Below the pieces are notes generated by a model. That model saw nothing but the letters and a program-made list of their open reading frames with translations. It searched no databases and had not been told where the DNA came from. A stretch of 64,000 bases of DNA from Leclercia adecarboxylata (GTDB taxonomy: Bacteria; Pseudomonadota; Gammaproteobacteria; Enterobacterales; Enterobacteriaceae): positions 1,240,001-1,304,000 of the forward strand of contig LR590464.1 in NCBI GenBank assembly GCA_901472455.1, in the 5' to 3' direction. Made by a program: the position numbers and the translations under genes. Shown piece after piece: positions 24,814 to 36,111 of this stretch. Position 1 is the first letter of the stretch. Each line of letters starts with the position of its first letter.

Positions 24814-25856
24814 TTCTGCTCTTGCTCCTGGGCTTCGCGTTTACGTTCCGCGGCCTGTTCTGCTCTACGTTTTTGATCTGCTGCTTCCCATGCTTCATAC
24901 GCCGTGACGATGCGGGCAACCACCGGGTGGCGCACCACGTCTTCACTGTGGAAGAAGTTAAAGCTGATTTCGTCCACTTCGGACAGGACTTCAATGGCGT
25001 GACGCAGACCTGATTTGGTGCTGCGTGGAAGGTCGACCTGGGTGATATCACCGGTGATCACCGCTTTGGAGTTAAAGCCAATACGGGTCAGGAACATCTT
25101 CATCTGCTCGATGGTGGTGTTCTGGCTCTCATCCAGGATGATGAACGCATCGTTTAGCGTACGACCGCGCATATAGGCCAGCGGAGCCACTTCGATGACG
25201 TTACGTTCAATCAGTTTTTCAACCTTCTCAAAGCCGAGCATCTCAAACAGCGCATCGTAAAGCGGGCGCAGGTAAGGATCGACTTTCTGGCTCAGGTCGC
25301 CAGGCAGGAAGCCCAGCTTCTCGCCTGCTTCAACGGCCGGACGGGTGAGCAGAATACGGCGGATCTCCTGGCGCTCCAGAGCATCCACGGCAGCGGCCAC
25401 CGCAAGGTAGGTTTTACCGGTACCCGCCGGGCCAACGCCGAAGGTGATGTCATGATCGAGAATATTAGCGATGTACTGCGCCTGGTTTGGCGTGCGTGGC
25501 TTGATGACGCCACGTTTGGTCTGGATGTGGATAGCTTTGCCGAAATCCGGCACGCTCTCCGCACTCTGCTCCAGTACCCGCGATTCTTTGATCGCCAGAT
25601 GGATCTGTTCCGGCTCAATATCCTGCGTTTCACCGCGCATCGGGGCGGTATCGACGTACAGGTTGCGGAGGATATCCGCAGCGGCATTGACGCAAATTGC
25701 GCGTCCGGTGAGTTTGAACTGGTTATCGCGACGATTAATCTCAATACCCAGACGTCGCTCCAGATGTTTGATGTTGTCATCAAACGGCCCGCACAGGCTC
25801 AGCAGGCGAGCGTTGTCTGCTGGCTCAAGGGTAATTTCACGTGTGTCTATATTCAA
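24810..25856 (-). CDS. ybeZ: PhoH-like ATPase YbeZ
   Basis: 348 residues, intact. Walker A in [15 protein letters not shown], Walker B in [11 protein letters not shown]. It is thought to be an NTPase/helicase partner of YbeY in RNA processing. The start is TTG 25856 ([15 protein letters not shown]) with AGAGGA upstream. An in-frame reading from further upstream (25988) adds sequence without family support. Confidence 0.94.
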   Translation of the reverse strand: MNIDTREITLEPADNARLLSLCGPFDDNIKHLERRLGIEINRRDNQFKLTGRAICVNAAADILRNLYVDTAPMRGETQDIEPEQIHLAIKESRVLEQSAESVPDFGKAIHIQTKRGVIKPRTPNQAQYIANILDHDITFGVGPAGTGKTYLAVAAAVDALERQEIRRILLTRPAVEAGEKLGFLPGDLSQKVDPYLRPLYDALFEMLGFEKVEKLIERNVIEVAPLAYMRGRTLNDAFIILDESQNTTIEQMKMFLTRIGFNSKAVITGDITQVDLPRSTKSGLRHAIEVLSEVDEISFNFFHSEDVVRHPVVARIVTAYEAWEAADQKRRAEQAAERKREAQEQEQK

Positions 25857-25978
25857 ACCGGTCCTCTTAATGTCTCGGGTGTCAGAAGGCAGTGTTTCTG
25901 TCTTATGAAAGTATTCACGCCCCAGGATAAAGGCGCAAGCATTGCGAAGGATATGGGGGAAAGAACAGGGGAAAACAA

Positions 25979-25999
25979 GGCCTGCCAAAATAGCAGGCC
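25979..25999 (-). terminator. Terminator/attenuator between miaB and ybeZ
   Basis: GGCCTGC/GCAGGCC stem just after the miaB stop, followed by TTGTTTTCCCC on the minus strand. Confidence 0.7.
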
Positions 26000-26006
26000 A
26001 GAGGAA

Positions 26007-27439
26007 TTATGGCTGATAAACGCCGACGCCCAGATCGCTTTCTTTACGGGTACGGGCAATCACCGATTCGGGTGATTCGGCGATACGCAGACCCATTTCG
26101 TCTTCGGTGCGGACCAGTTTTCCCGCGCAGGGAGTTGGTCAGCACTTCAAGGATCTCGATATCAACGAACTTGCCCACCAGATCTGGCGTACCTTCGAAG
26201 TTCACGACGCGGTTGTTCTCCGTACGGCCTGACAACTGCATGATGCTCTTACGGGAGGTGCCTTCTACCAGCACGCGCTGCACGGTGCCGAGCATCCGAC
26301 GGCTCCAGGCGTTAGCCTGCTGGTTGATGCGATCCTGCAGGATATAGAGACGCTGCTTTTTCACCTCATCCGGCACGTCGTCAACCATATCGGCGGCAGG
26401 CGTACCCGGGCGGGCCGAGAAGATGAAGCTATAGCTCACGTCGAAGTTCACGTCGCCGATAACTTTCATCGTGCGTTCAAAGTCTTCGTCCGTTTCACCC
26501 GGGAAGCCGACAATGAAGTCCGAGCTAATCTGAATATCCGGGCGCGCTTCACGCAGCTTGCGGATAATCGCTTTATATTCCAGCGCGGTATGGGTGCGGC
26601 CCATCAGGTTCAGCACGCGGTCAGAGCCACACTGGATCGGCAGGTGCAGGAAGCTCACCAGCTCCGGTGTGTCGCGATAGACATCGATGATGTCATCAGT
26701 GAACTCAATCGGGTGGCTGGTGGTGAAGCGAATACGGTCGATGCCGTCGATGGCTGCCACCAGGCGCAGCAGTTCCGCAAAGGTGCCGGTGCTGCCGTCG
26801 TAGTTCTCGCCGCGCCAGGCGTTTACGTTCTGCCCGAGCAGGTTCACTTCACGCACACCCTGCGCCGCGAGCTGTGCGATTTCAAAGAGAATGTCGTCGC
26901 AAGGACGGCTGACTTCTTCACCGCGGGTGTAAGGCACTACGCAGTAAGTACAGTATTTGTTGCAGCCTTCCATGATAGAGACGAAGGCGGTCGGGCCATC
27001 CGCACGCGGTTCCGGCAGACGGTCGAATTTTTCGATTTCCGGGAAGCTGACGTCGATGATCGCTTTGCGATTACCGCTCCCGCGCACGGAGTTGATCATC
27101 TCCGGCAGACGATGCAGGGTCTGTGGACCAAAAATAATATCGACATAGTGGGCGCGCTGACGAATCAGCTTACCTTCCTGCGAAGCGACACAGCCGCCGA
27201 CGCCGATGATCACGTCCGGCCTTTTTTTGTTTGATCAGCTTCCAGCGACCTAACTGGTGAAAGACTTTTTCCTGCGCCTTCTCACGGATTGAGCAGGTGT
27301 TCAGCAGCAACACGTCTGCTTCTTCCGCCACGTCGGTAAGTTGATACCCATGGGTGGCATCCAGCAGATCGGCCATCTTTGATGAATCGTATTCGTTCAT
27401 CTGACAGCCCCAGGTTTTAATATGGAGTTTTTTTGTCAT
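26007..27439 (-). CDS. miaB: tRNA-2-methylthio-N6-isopentenyladenosine synthase MiaB
   Basis: Radical-SAM methylthiotransferase acting at A37 of tRNAs reading UNN codons. The auxiliary cluster Cys residues are in [23 protein letters not shown] and [10 protein letters not shown]; the radical-SAM cluster is in [13 protein letters not shown] domain lies at the C-terminus. Two insertions: a G near 27221 (KQKK/PDVIIG) and an A near 26118 ([10 protein letters not shown]). Corrected length is about 476 residues, ending at the TAA at 26007. The start is ATG 27439 ([13 protein letters not shown]). Confidence 0.95.
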
Positions 27440-27574
27440 CGACTTGCTCGTGCTCAGGATTGCAGGGCGCGTATTGTAATGCTTTGGTGCGGTTGTGACC
27501 AGTATGAAGGTTCCCGGACTCAAGGTGAAAAAATCCGGTAAACTTAAGGGATTCTCAAATAAGGACAAATGACC

Positions 27575-28751
27575 ATGACTATCCAACAAACCGGGATCGC
27601 CATTGTCGGCGGCGGTATGGTCGGCGGGGCGCTGGCGCTGGGGCTGGCGCAACACGGGTTCGACGTAACGGTTATCGAACAGGCGCCGCCGCCTGCCTTT
27701 GACGATTCTGCACAACCGGATGTACGTATCTCTGCCATCAGCGCCGCCTCGGTTGATCTGCTCCGCGGGCTGGGGGTATGGGACACGATCCTGGGGATGC
27801 GTGCGCACCCGTATCGCCGCCTGGAGACCTGGGAGTGGGAAAACGCCCATGTGATGTTTGACGCCGCGGAGCTCAAACTGCCTCTGTTGGGGTATATGGT
27901 TGAAAATACGGTGCTGCAGCAGGCGCTCTGGCAGGCGCTGGAGGCACATCCTCAGGTCACGCTGCGGGTTCCTGCGTCGGTGAAACATTTGCACCGCCAC
28001 AACGAGCAGCACCTGATTGAACTGGATAGCGGTGAGCAACTGGCGGTAAAACTGCTGATTGGTGCCGACGGGGCGAATTCCCGGGTACGCGAGCTGGCGG
28101 GGATCGGTATTCACGCCTGGCAGTATCAGCAATCCTGTATGTTGATTACCGTTGCCTGTGAAAATGATCCGGGCGACAGCACCTGGCAACACTTCACCCC
28201 GCATGGCCCGCACGCCTTTTTACCGCTGTTCGACCGCTGGGCCTCACTGGTGTGGTACGACACGCCTGCGCGTATTCGGCAGTTGCAGGGAATGCCCATG
28301 GAACAGCTACAGCGGGAGATTGCCCGCGAGTTTCCGGCCCGCCTGGGCACAGTCACACCGGTTGCCGCAGGGGCATTTCCTCTGACTCGTCGCCATGCGC
28401 TGAACTATGCGCAGGAAGGCCTGGCACTGGTAGGCGATGCGGCGCACACCATTCATCCGCTGGCGGGGCAGGGGGTCAACCTTGGCTATCGCGATGTTGA
28501 CGCGTTGATAGAGGTGTTATGCAGCGCCCGCAACCAGGGTGAGGCCTGGGCAAGCCATCAGGTGCTGAAGCGTTATCAGATGCGACGGATGGCGGACAAC
28601 TTCATTATGCAGTCCGGGATGGAATCTGTTTTATGCCGGATTCAGCAACGATATTGGGCCGCTACGCGTTCTGCGCAACGTGGGATTGATGGCGGCGCAG
28701 CGAGCAGGTGGGTTGAAACGCCAGGCACTCAAGTACGCTCTGGGTCTTTAA
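27575..28751 (+). CDS. ubiF: 2-octaprenyl-3-methyl-6-methoxy-1,4-benzoquinol hydroxylase UbiF
   Basis: FAD monooxygenase of ubiquinone synthesis (C6 hydroxylation). The dinucleotide-binding motif [14 protein letters not shown] is near the N-terminus; DG-type [12 protein letters not shown] and [16 protein letters not shown] come later. I prefer ATG 27575, which aligns with the E. coli N-terminus, over ATG 27569. An extra A near 28623 (SGM/DLFYAGF) derails the last 42 codons. Corrected, the protein has 391 residues and ends LKYALGL at 28751. Confidence 0.94.
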
Positions 28752-28757
28752 TCTTTT

Positions 28758-28778
28758 CCCTCTCCCGGTGGGAGAGGG
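28758..28778. repeat. Enterobacterial hairpin repeat after ubiF
   Basis: CCCTCTCCC-GGT-GGGAGAGGG, followed by CCAGAGTGAGG. This is a dispersed intergenic hairpin type common in Enterobacteriaceae and probably forms the 3' end of the ubiF transcript. Confidence 0.65.
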
Positions 28779-28815
28779 CCAGAGTGAGGCATCGGACCGC
28801 ATCAGATGACAAAAA

Positions 28816-28846
28816 CAAAAAAGCCCGCAGAGCGGGGCTTTTTTGT
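28816..28846. terminator. Bidirectional terminator of ubiF / tRNA operon
   Basis: AAAAAGCCCGC-AGA-GCGGGGCTTTTTT. The stem has one bulge, an A-run on the left and a T-run on the right. It lies directly after the last tRNA of the minus-strand operon. Confidence 0.8.
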
Positions 28847-28853
28847 AACTAAG

Positions 28854-28928
28854 TGGCTGGGGTGCAGGGATTCGAACCCCGGAATGCTGGTATCAGAAAC
28901 CAGAGCCTTACCGCTTGGCGACACCCCA
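28854..28928 (-). tRNA. glnX: tRNA-Gln (CUG)
   Basis: 75-base cloverleaf with encoded CCA. The anticodon loop reads TTCTGAT (CTG). It is the last gene of the seven-tRNA operon, corresponding to E. coli glnX. The T-arm differs from the next copy (GGGGTTCGAATCCC versus GAGGTTCGAATCCTC). Confidence 0.93.
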
Positions 28929-28969
28929 ATTGCGTTAAACAAAAAACATTTAACGACTTTTTTTTAAAT

Positions 28970-29044
28970 TGGCTGGGGTACGAGGATTCGAACCTCGGAA
29001 TGCTGGTATCAGAAACCAGAGCCTTACCGCTTGGCGATACCCCA
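28970..29044 (-). tRNA. glnV: tRNA-Gln (CUG)
   Basis: 75-base cloverleaf, anticodon CTG, CCA encoded. Sixth gene of the operon, corresponding to E. coli glnV. Confidence 0.93.
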
Positions 29045-29088
29045 ACAATTTTTTCTAGTTTACCGAAATAATCGGTAAATGACTAATT

Positions 29089-29166
29089 TGGTGGCTACGA
29101 CGGGATTCGAACCTGTGACCCCATCATTATGGAGTGATGTGCTCTAACCAACTGAGCTACGTAGCC
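29089..29166 (-). tRNA. metU: tRNA-Met (elongator, CAU) with one extra base in the anticodon loop
   Basis: Identical in type to the metT copy, but the anticodon arm reads ACTCCATAATGA instead of ACTCATAATGA: an extra C (plus strand GG at 29131-29132). The real length would be 77. An eight-base anticodon loop would be abnormal, so this is most likely a sequence error. Confidence 0.92.
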
Positions 29167-29182
29167 AAACTGCTTTCTTCGA

Positions 29183-29257
29183 TGGCTGGGGTACCTGGAT
29201 TCGAACCAGGGAATGCCGGTATCAAAAACCGGTGCCTTACCGCTTGGCGATACCCCA
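29183..29257 (-). tRNA. glnW: tRNA-Gln (UUG)
   Basis: 75-base cloverleaf, anticodon loop TTTTGAT (TTG), CCA encoded. It is near-identical to the neighbouring copy at 29290-29364. Confidence 0.95.
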
Positions 29258-29289
29258 ATAACCGCGGAGAACCGCAAATCGAAGAAATA

Positions 29290-29364
29290 TGGCTGGGGTA
29301 CCTGGATTCGAACCAGGGAATGCCGGTATCAAAAACCGGTGCCTTACCGCTTGGCGATACCCCA
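29290..29364 (-). tRNA. glnU: tRNA-Gln (UUG)
   Basis: 75-base cloverleaf, anticodon TTG, CCA encoded. Tandem copy of glnW in the operon order metT-leuW-glnU-glnW-metU-glnV-glnX. Confidence 0.95.
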
Positions 29365-29388
29365 TCCGTGCAACGCTTTTCCTGGGAA

Positions 29389-29473
29389 TGGTGCGGGAGG
29401 CGAGACTTGAACTCGCACACCTTGCGGCGCCAGAACCTAAATCTGGTGCGTCTACCAATTTCGCCACTCCCGC
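29389..29473 (-). tRNA. leuW: tRNA-Leu (UAG)
   Basis: 85-base class II tRNA with a long variable arm (CGCCGCAAGGTG), anticodon TAG in GATTTAGGTTC, CCA encoded. Corresponds to E. coli leuW. Confidence 0.95.
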
Positions 29474-29483
29474 AAAAAAAAGA

Positions 29484-29561
29484 TGGTGGGCTACGACGGG
29501 ATTCGAACCTGTGACCCCATCATTATGAGTGATGTGCTCTAACCAACTGAGCTACGTAGCC
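29484..29561 (-). tRNA. metT: tRNA-Met (elongator, CAU), one extra base at the 3' end
   Basis: First gene of the operon. The anticodon arm ACTCATAATGA is normal here, but the acceptor 3' side reads GTAGCCCACCA rather than GTAGCCACCA (plus strand GGG at 29488-29490). That puts the CCA one base out. Most likely a sequence error. Confidence 0.92.
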
Positions 29562-29600
29562 ATCTTTTTTTCGCGTTACCTTATCGGCGTTGCGGGGCGC

Positions 29601-29629
29601 ATTATGCGTATAGACCCTTGCAGCGTCAA
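29601..29629 (-). promoter_or_regulatory. Promoter of the metT-leuW-gln tRNA operon
   Basis: On the minus strand: -35 TTGACG (29629-29624), a 17-base spacer and -10 CATAAT (29606-29601), followed by a GC-rich discriminator GCGCCCCGC. A near-consensus promoter with a GC discriminator is the hallmark of stable-RNA promoters under ppGpp control. Confidence 0.85.
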
Positions 29630-29746
29630 CACCTTTTTCAACGAAAATGTCTGGAATGTGACTGTTTGGTTAGGTTGCGAACAGCGTGACCGAATATTTC
29701 GGCAATTATTGGTTATTAATCGTTTTTGTCCAGCGAAACGCGAGGC

Positions 29747-29772
29747 AAAAAAAAGAGGCCCCGAAGGACCTC
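29747..29772 (-). terminator. Terminator of asnB
   Basis: On the minus strand GAGGTCC-TTCG-GGGCCTC followed by a run of eight T. The loop is a TTCG tetraloop. Confidence 0.8.
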
Positions 29773-29789
29773 ATGGCGACGCTTGTTGC

Positions 29790-31463
29790 TTATTTATAAG
29801 CAGACTGGTGGACACCCACGGCACGACCTGACGGATCGTTCATGGTTTTGAACGCCTCATCCCACTCAATGGCTTTCGCAGAGGAGCAGGCGACGGATGG
29901 GCCACCCGGAACACACTCTGCTGCGCTTGGCAGCGGGAACAGCTCTTCAAAGATCTCACGGTACAGATAGGCTTCTTTCGAACCCGGTGTGTTGTACGGG
30001 AAGCGGAAGCTGGCTGTTTCCAGTTGTTGATCGGAAATCTGCTTCGCGGCCACCTCTTTAAGGGTGTCGATCCAGCTTATAACCTACGCCGTCCGAGAAC
30101 TGCTCTTTCTGACGCCAGGCCACGCTTGGCCCGGCAGGTAAGATTCAAAACATTCGCGCAGGATATGTTTTTTCCATTTTACCGTTGCCGCACATCTTGT
30201 CCTGCGGGTTGATACGCATGGCAACGTCAAGGAACTTCTTATCCAGGAACGGCACGCGTGCTTCCACGCCCCAGGCAGACATCGCTTTGTTGGCACGGGC
30301 GCCAGTCGAACATGTGCAGCGCCTGCAACTTACGTACTGTCTCTTCGTGCAGCTCTTTGGGCGTTTTGGCGCTTTATGGAAGTACAGATAACCGCCAAAC
30401 ACTTCGTCAGACCCTTCACCTGACAACACCATTTTTGATGCCCATCGCTTTAATTTTACGCGACATCAAGGTACATCGGCGTCGAGGCACGAATGGTGGT
30501 CACATCATAGGTTTCAATGTGATAGATAACGTCACGGATCGCATCCAGGCCTTCCTGCACGGTAAAGTGAATTTCGTGGTGCACGGTACCAAGGTGGTTA
30601 GCCACTTCCTGCGCGGCTTTCAGGTCCGGGGATCCTTCCAGACCGACGGCGAAGGAGTGCAGTTGCGGCCACCAGGCTTCGGAGCGCTCCTGATCTTCCA
30701 CGCGGCGGGCGGCGTATTTTTTGGTGATCGCCGAGATAACAGACGAGTCCAGACCGCCAGAGAGCAGCACGCCGTACGGCACGTCTGACATCAGGTGGCT
30801 TTTTACAGCCTCTTCCAGGGCCTGCGTCAGCTCAACTTTGTCAGTCACGTTGTCTTTAACGGCATCGTAATCGAACCAGTCGCGTTGATAGTAAGAGCGG
30901 ATCTCGCCATCTTTGCTCCACAGGAAGCTCCCGGCCGGGAACTCTTTAATGGTGCGGCACACCGGCACCAGGGCTTTCATCTCGGATGCAACATAGAAGT
31001 TGCCGAATTCGTCGTGGCCCATATACAGCGGGATAATCCCGATATGGTCGCGACCAATCAAATACGCATCTTTTTCACTGTCGTACAGGGCGAAGGCGAA
31101 CATCCCCTGCAGCTCATCGAGGAATTCCGGGCCTTTTTCCTGATACAGCGCCAGGATCACTTCACAGTCAGAACCAGTCTGGAAGGCATAACGATCGCCG
31201 TATTCCGCACGCAGCGCCTGATGGTTGTAGATTTCACCGTTGACCGCCAGCGCATGGGTTTTTTTCTCGTTATATAACGGCTGGGCACCGGCATTGACGT
31301 CAACAATCGACAGACGCTCATGAGCCAGAATGGCTTTATCGCTGGCGTAAACACCGGACCAGTCCGGGCCGCGATGGCGCATCAGACGGGACAATTCCAG
31401 TGCTTTTTTACGCAGTTCGCCTGCGTCAGTTTTAATATCCAGTACGCCGAAAATTGAACACAT
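29790..31463 (-). CDS. asnB: Asparagine synthetase B (glutamine-hydrolysing)
   Basis: Makes asparagine from aspartate, glutamine and ATP. The N-terminal glutaminase Cys2 is in MCSIFGVLDI; the ATP pyrophosphatase loop is in LLSGGLDSSVIS. Nine one-base insertions break the second half: near 30470, 30435, 30372, 30366, 30303, 30170, 30131, 30127 and 30082. Removing all nine gives exactly 554 residues, the E. coli length, ending DPSGRAVGVHQSAYK. The start is ATG 31463. Confidence 0.95.
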
Positions 31464-31686
31464 AACCTTCTCCATTAATCCTGTTGCAGTGTGATGTTGC
31501 TTGCTTATGAAAATGCCGCAAAAGGGGAGGGGCGGCAAGCGTTTTGCCGGGTAAAAGAGAAAAAGTGCAACGGTCATTGCCGAATGTTGAAAAAAGCGTA
31601 TGTACTGGGTTTATTTATTGATGATTGTTCAATGAATGACGGTTTTAATTAAATACGTCTTTGTTTTTGCCACGACAAAATGAAAA

Positions 31687-31708
31687 AACCACGTCTGGGG
31701 ACGTGGTT
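31687..31708 (-). terminator. Terminator of the nagBACD operon
   Basis: AACCACGTC-TGGG-GACGTGGTT, a 9-bp stem followed by six T on the minus strand, just after nagD. Confidence 0.85.
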
Positions 31709-31713
31709 TCGGG

Positions 31714-32467
31714 TTACAGAATATCGATTTCCGCGACCGAGGGGTAAATCCAGCTCGGGCGGAAGGGCATCGAATCAATATCATCGAGGGTCGATACTCC
31801 CGACAGCACCAGGACGGTCTCCAGACCCGCCTGGAAGCCAGCCAGAATATCGGTACGCAGGTTGTCGCCTACGATCACAGTATCTTCGGAGTGGGCCTGC
31901 ATTTTGTTGAGGGCCGCGCGAATGATCCACGGGCTGGGCTTACCCACATAAAACGGCGTGCGGCCGGTCATTTTCTCAATACCGGCACAGAGCGCGCCAC
32001 AGGCCGGATAAAAGCCGCGGCCGTGGGTATCCGGGTTGGTGGCAATGAAGCGAGCGCCGCTGGCAACGAAGAACGCCGCCTTGTGCATCATCTCCCAGTT
32101 ATAGGAGCGCGTTTCACCGACGATCACAAAATCGGGATTCACATCGGTGATGGTAAAGCCTGCTTTGTATAGCTCATGGATCAGCGCACCTTCGCCCACC
32201 ACATAGGCTTTTTTGCCTTCCTGACGCTTCAGGAAGTCGGCGGTAGCCATCGCCGAGGTGTAGAACACGCTGTCAGGCACATCGATACCAGCAGTGGCAA
32301 AGCGGTTCGCCAGATCCTGCCCGGTCTGGGACGGGAAGTTGGTGAGCAGAACCAGCGGCATGCCTTGTTCCATGATGCGGTTAAGAAATTCGGCTGCGCC
32401 CGGTACGGCAACGTTGTCGTGCATCAGCACGCCGTCGATATCACAAATAACGTTCTTAATGGGTCAT
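31714..32467 (-). CDS. nagD: NagD, HAD-family UMP/GMP phosphatase
   Basis: HAD IIA phosphatase, active on UMP and GMP; its link to amino-sugar use is unclear although it is the last gene of the nag operon. The nucleophile motif DIDGVLMHD is at residues 9-17; GDNLRTDILAGFQAG is the C-terminal acid motif. An extra C near 32461 (MT/IKNVICDIDG) throws the first codons out of frame, so an uncorrected reading starts inside the motif. Corrected length is 250 residues. Confidence 0.94.
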
Positions 32468-32516
32468 GGACTTCCCGGGCATCAAAAAAAGAAGAGGCGA
32501 CACTATAAAGCCGCTG

Positions 32517-33763
32517 TCAGCTTTCCAGCAAAACGCTTGCAACAGGATACCGTTAAGCATGGCGCGTTTTACCAGCGCAAAGGCACCAATGGCGGAGCCG
32601 GATCGTTCAGCGCGGAGCGAACCACCGGCCAAGATTCTGGCGAAACGACCTTCAGCGCCTGCGTATTGATGCCATCCTTCGATGGCAGGCAGCAGGACCT
32701 TTTTCGGCTTCGGTAATTTTCGCCCGCCGATCACCACTTTTTGTGGGTTAAACAGGTTGATGGCGATGGCAATAGTTTTGGCCAAGATGGCGGCCAAACT
32801 GTTCGATCACTTCGCGGCTGGCCAGCGCCGGTCGCCCTTATTAGCGGCCTTTGCAGATGGCATTAATTTTACAGTCATCCAGCGTGATACGGCTCTGATA
32901 ACCCTGCTCAAGGAGATGACGCACGCGCTGCTCTATCGCGGCGTTGGCGGCCACCGTTTCCAGACAGCCAAAGTTGCCGCAGTGGCAGCGCTCGCCCAGC
33001 GGATCGACCTGGATATGGCCAATCTCCCCAACGTTGCCGTTTCGGCCAATAAAAATGCGTCCGTTGGAGATGATCCCGGCCCCCGTACCGCGGTGTACGC
33101 GCACCAGGATAGAGTCTTCACAGTCCTGACTCGCACCAAAGTAGTGCTCAGCCAGCGCCAGACTGCGGATATCGTGACCGACAAAGCAGGTAACGGCGAA
33201 GCGTTTCTCCAGAGCATCAATCAGCCCCCCAGTTTTCGACCTGAATGTGCGGCATATAGCGGATCACGCCGCTTTCAGGGTCCGACAAGCCCGGGCAGGA
33301 TTCACGGAAATAGCGATCAGCTCGCGGATTTTTACGCTGACAAGATTCGATGAACTCTTCAATGGCATTGAGCAGGGCATGCTCAAGCGTCTCTTGCGTA
33401 CGTTCCGGCAGGGAGTTAATGCTCTTCAGCAACCGCTTTGCTGCTCAGATCGTACAGCGTCAGGGTGGCGTCCATGACGGCCAAAGGCGTACGCCAATGG
33501 CGTGAAAATGGCGGGTTTCGGTGACAATGGAAAATGGCGCGACGGCCTCCGGTAAGAGGCCTGCTGATCCACTTCTTTAATCAACCCGCGCTCAATGAGC
33601 TGACGGGTAATTTTCGTCCACGCTGGCGGGCAAGCTGGCTCTGTTCTGCAATCTGGATCCGCGAGATGGGTCCATGCTGGTCGATCAGTCGATACACCGC
33701 AGCACTGTTCAGCTGCTTTACCAGATCAACGTTACCAATTTGAGCTTGTCCGCCAGGTGTCAT
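32517..33763 (-). CDS. nagC: NagC, N-acetylglucosamine repressor (ROK family)
   Basis: ROK-family repressor of the nag regulon, released by GlcNAc-6-phosphate. The N-terminal helix-turn-helix region is MTPGGQAQIGNVDLVKQLNS; the ROK kinase-like core shows VRVHRGTGAGIISNGRIFIG and the zinc site GERCHCGNFGC. This is the worst-damaged gene in the window: about twenty single-base insertions and a few deletions scattered over 1.25 kb. Each broken piece still matches NagC in order. The 3' end (LLQ..LLES) is approximate. Confidence 0.92.
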
Positions 33764-33770
33764 ACGTTTA

Positions 33771-34928
<1,158 letters not shown>

Positions 34929-34984
34929 AACGACCCCCGGTATAAAAATAGCATCCCGCCTCTGCAAACAGAGGCGGCGTTACA

Positions 34985-35786
34985 TTACAGACCTTTGATG
35001 TTTTCTGCTTCTAATTCGTTGAAATATTTCAACGTCTTCACTTTCAGTTCCATTGTGGACGGCTCATCACATACTACCACCGCTTTCGGGTGCAGTTGCA
35101 GGCAGCTGATGGTCCACATGTGGTTGACGTTGCCTTCAACGGCGGCCTGAAGCGCCTGTGCTTTCACGCCACCCAGCACCAGAATCATCACTTCTTCTGC
35201 ATCCAGCAGCGTACCCACGCCAACGGTCAGAGCGTATTTTGGCACCTGGTTAACGTCGCCATCAAAGAAGCGGGAGTTTGCCACACGGGTGTCATGAGTC
35301 AGGGTTTTGATACGGGTACGGGACGCCAGAGAAGAGGCCGGTTCGTTAAACGCGATATGACCATCGTTGCCTACGCCACCCATGAACAGGTGGATTTTGC
35401 CATAAGCGCGGATTTTTTCCTCATAATGACGGCACTCAGCTTCGATATCAGGTGCATTTCCATCCAGCAGGTTTATATTTCCTGGCTGAATATCAACATG
35501 GTCAAAGAAGTTACGGTGCATAAAGCTATGGTAGCTTTCCGGGTGATCTTTTGGCAGGCCAACATATTCATCCATGTTGAAGGTGACAACATGTTCAAAA
35601 CTTACCTGGCCCGCTTTATGCATTTCAACCAAAGCTTTATAGGCGGTAAGAGGTGTGCCACCGGTTGGCAGGCCGAGCACGAAAGGACGATCGGCAGTCG
35701 GTTTAAACGCATTAATACGGTTTACGATATGGCGGGCAGCCCATTTACCGACTTGTTCTGCAGTTGCCAGGGGGGATCAGTCTCAT
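34985..35786 (-). CDS. nagB: Glucosamine-6-phosphate deaminase NagB
   Basis: Converts glucosamine-6-P to fructose-6-P plus ammonia; hexameric and activated by GlcNAc-6-P. Catalytic region [10 protein letters not shown], allosteric/active loop [11 protein letters not shown]. The start is ATG 35786 (MRLIP). One extra C in the six-C run near 35773 shifts the first dozens of codons. Corrected length is 266 residues. First gene of nagBACD. Confidence 0.95.
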
Positions 35787-35883
35787 TATTCACCTCTGAA
35801 GTTTTCATAAAAGTTGGCGGATTGCATGTCCGGGTATGATTAAGACTAACCTGGTTCACACCGAGAGGGGGTAATCCGTCTTG

Positions 35884-35902
35884 ATTTTTCGTATCATAAA
35901 AT
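35884..35902. promoter_or_regulatory. Probable NagC operator next to nagB
   Basis: ATTTTTCGTATCATAAAAT, an AT-flanked imperfect palindrome of the NagC type. Its centre is 96 bases from the second site near nagE, close to the spacing used for NagC DNA looping in E. coli. Confidence 0.6.
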
Positions 35903-35949
35903 AAGTTTTTGGCGGTTTGCCAGTGCAGGGGAGGATGATAAACAATATT

Positions 35950-35967
35950 TGGTGACAAAAATCACAA
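35950..35967. promoter_or_regulatory. Probable CRP site in the nagB-nagE intergenic region
   Basis: TGGTGA-CAAAAA-TCACAA, close to the consensus TGTGA-N6-TCACA. It lies between the two putative NagC operators, the same layout as the catabolite-activated nagE-nagB region of E. coli. Confidence 0.65.
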
Positions 35968-35980
35968 AAAGTACGCGTTT

Positions 35981-35997
35981 AATTTGCGATACGAATT
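35981..35997. promoter_or_regulatory. Probable NagC operator next to nagE
   Basis: AATTTGCGATACGAATT, flanked by TTA/TAA, is a near-perfect inverted repeat matching the strong nagE-side NagC site in form. Confidence 0.65.
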
Positions 35998-36111
35998 AAT
36001 TTTCCACACACTCAATCAGCCAGTGAATCATCAACTGTATGTATAAGTTAGTGACACAAAAAAAACACAGCTGAGAACACACCGTTAACGGGGTCTCATA
36101 GGGGGAACAAA

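Noticed and set aside
27170..28213. A 347-residue protein upstream of and including the miaB start
   Set aside because: Its first part is antisense to ubiF; only the part from ATG 27439 is MiaB.
28854..29561. tRNA cluster as an integration (att) site
   Set aside because: No integrase, duplicated tRNA 3' end or foreign segment flanks the operon; the repeated tRNA-Gln sequences are genuine gene copies.
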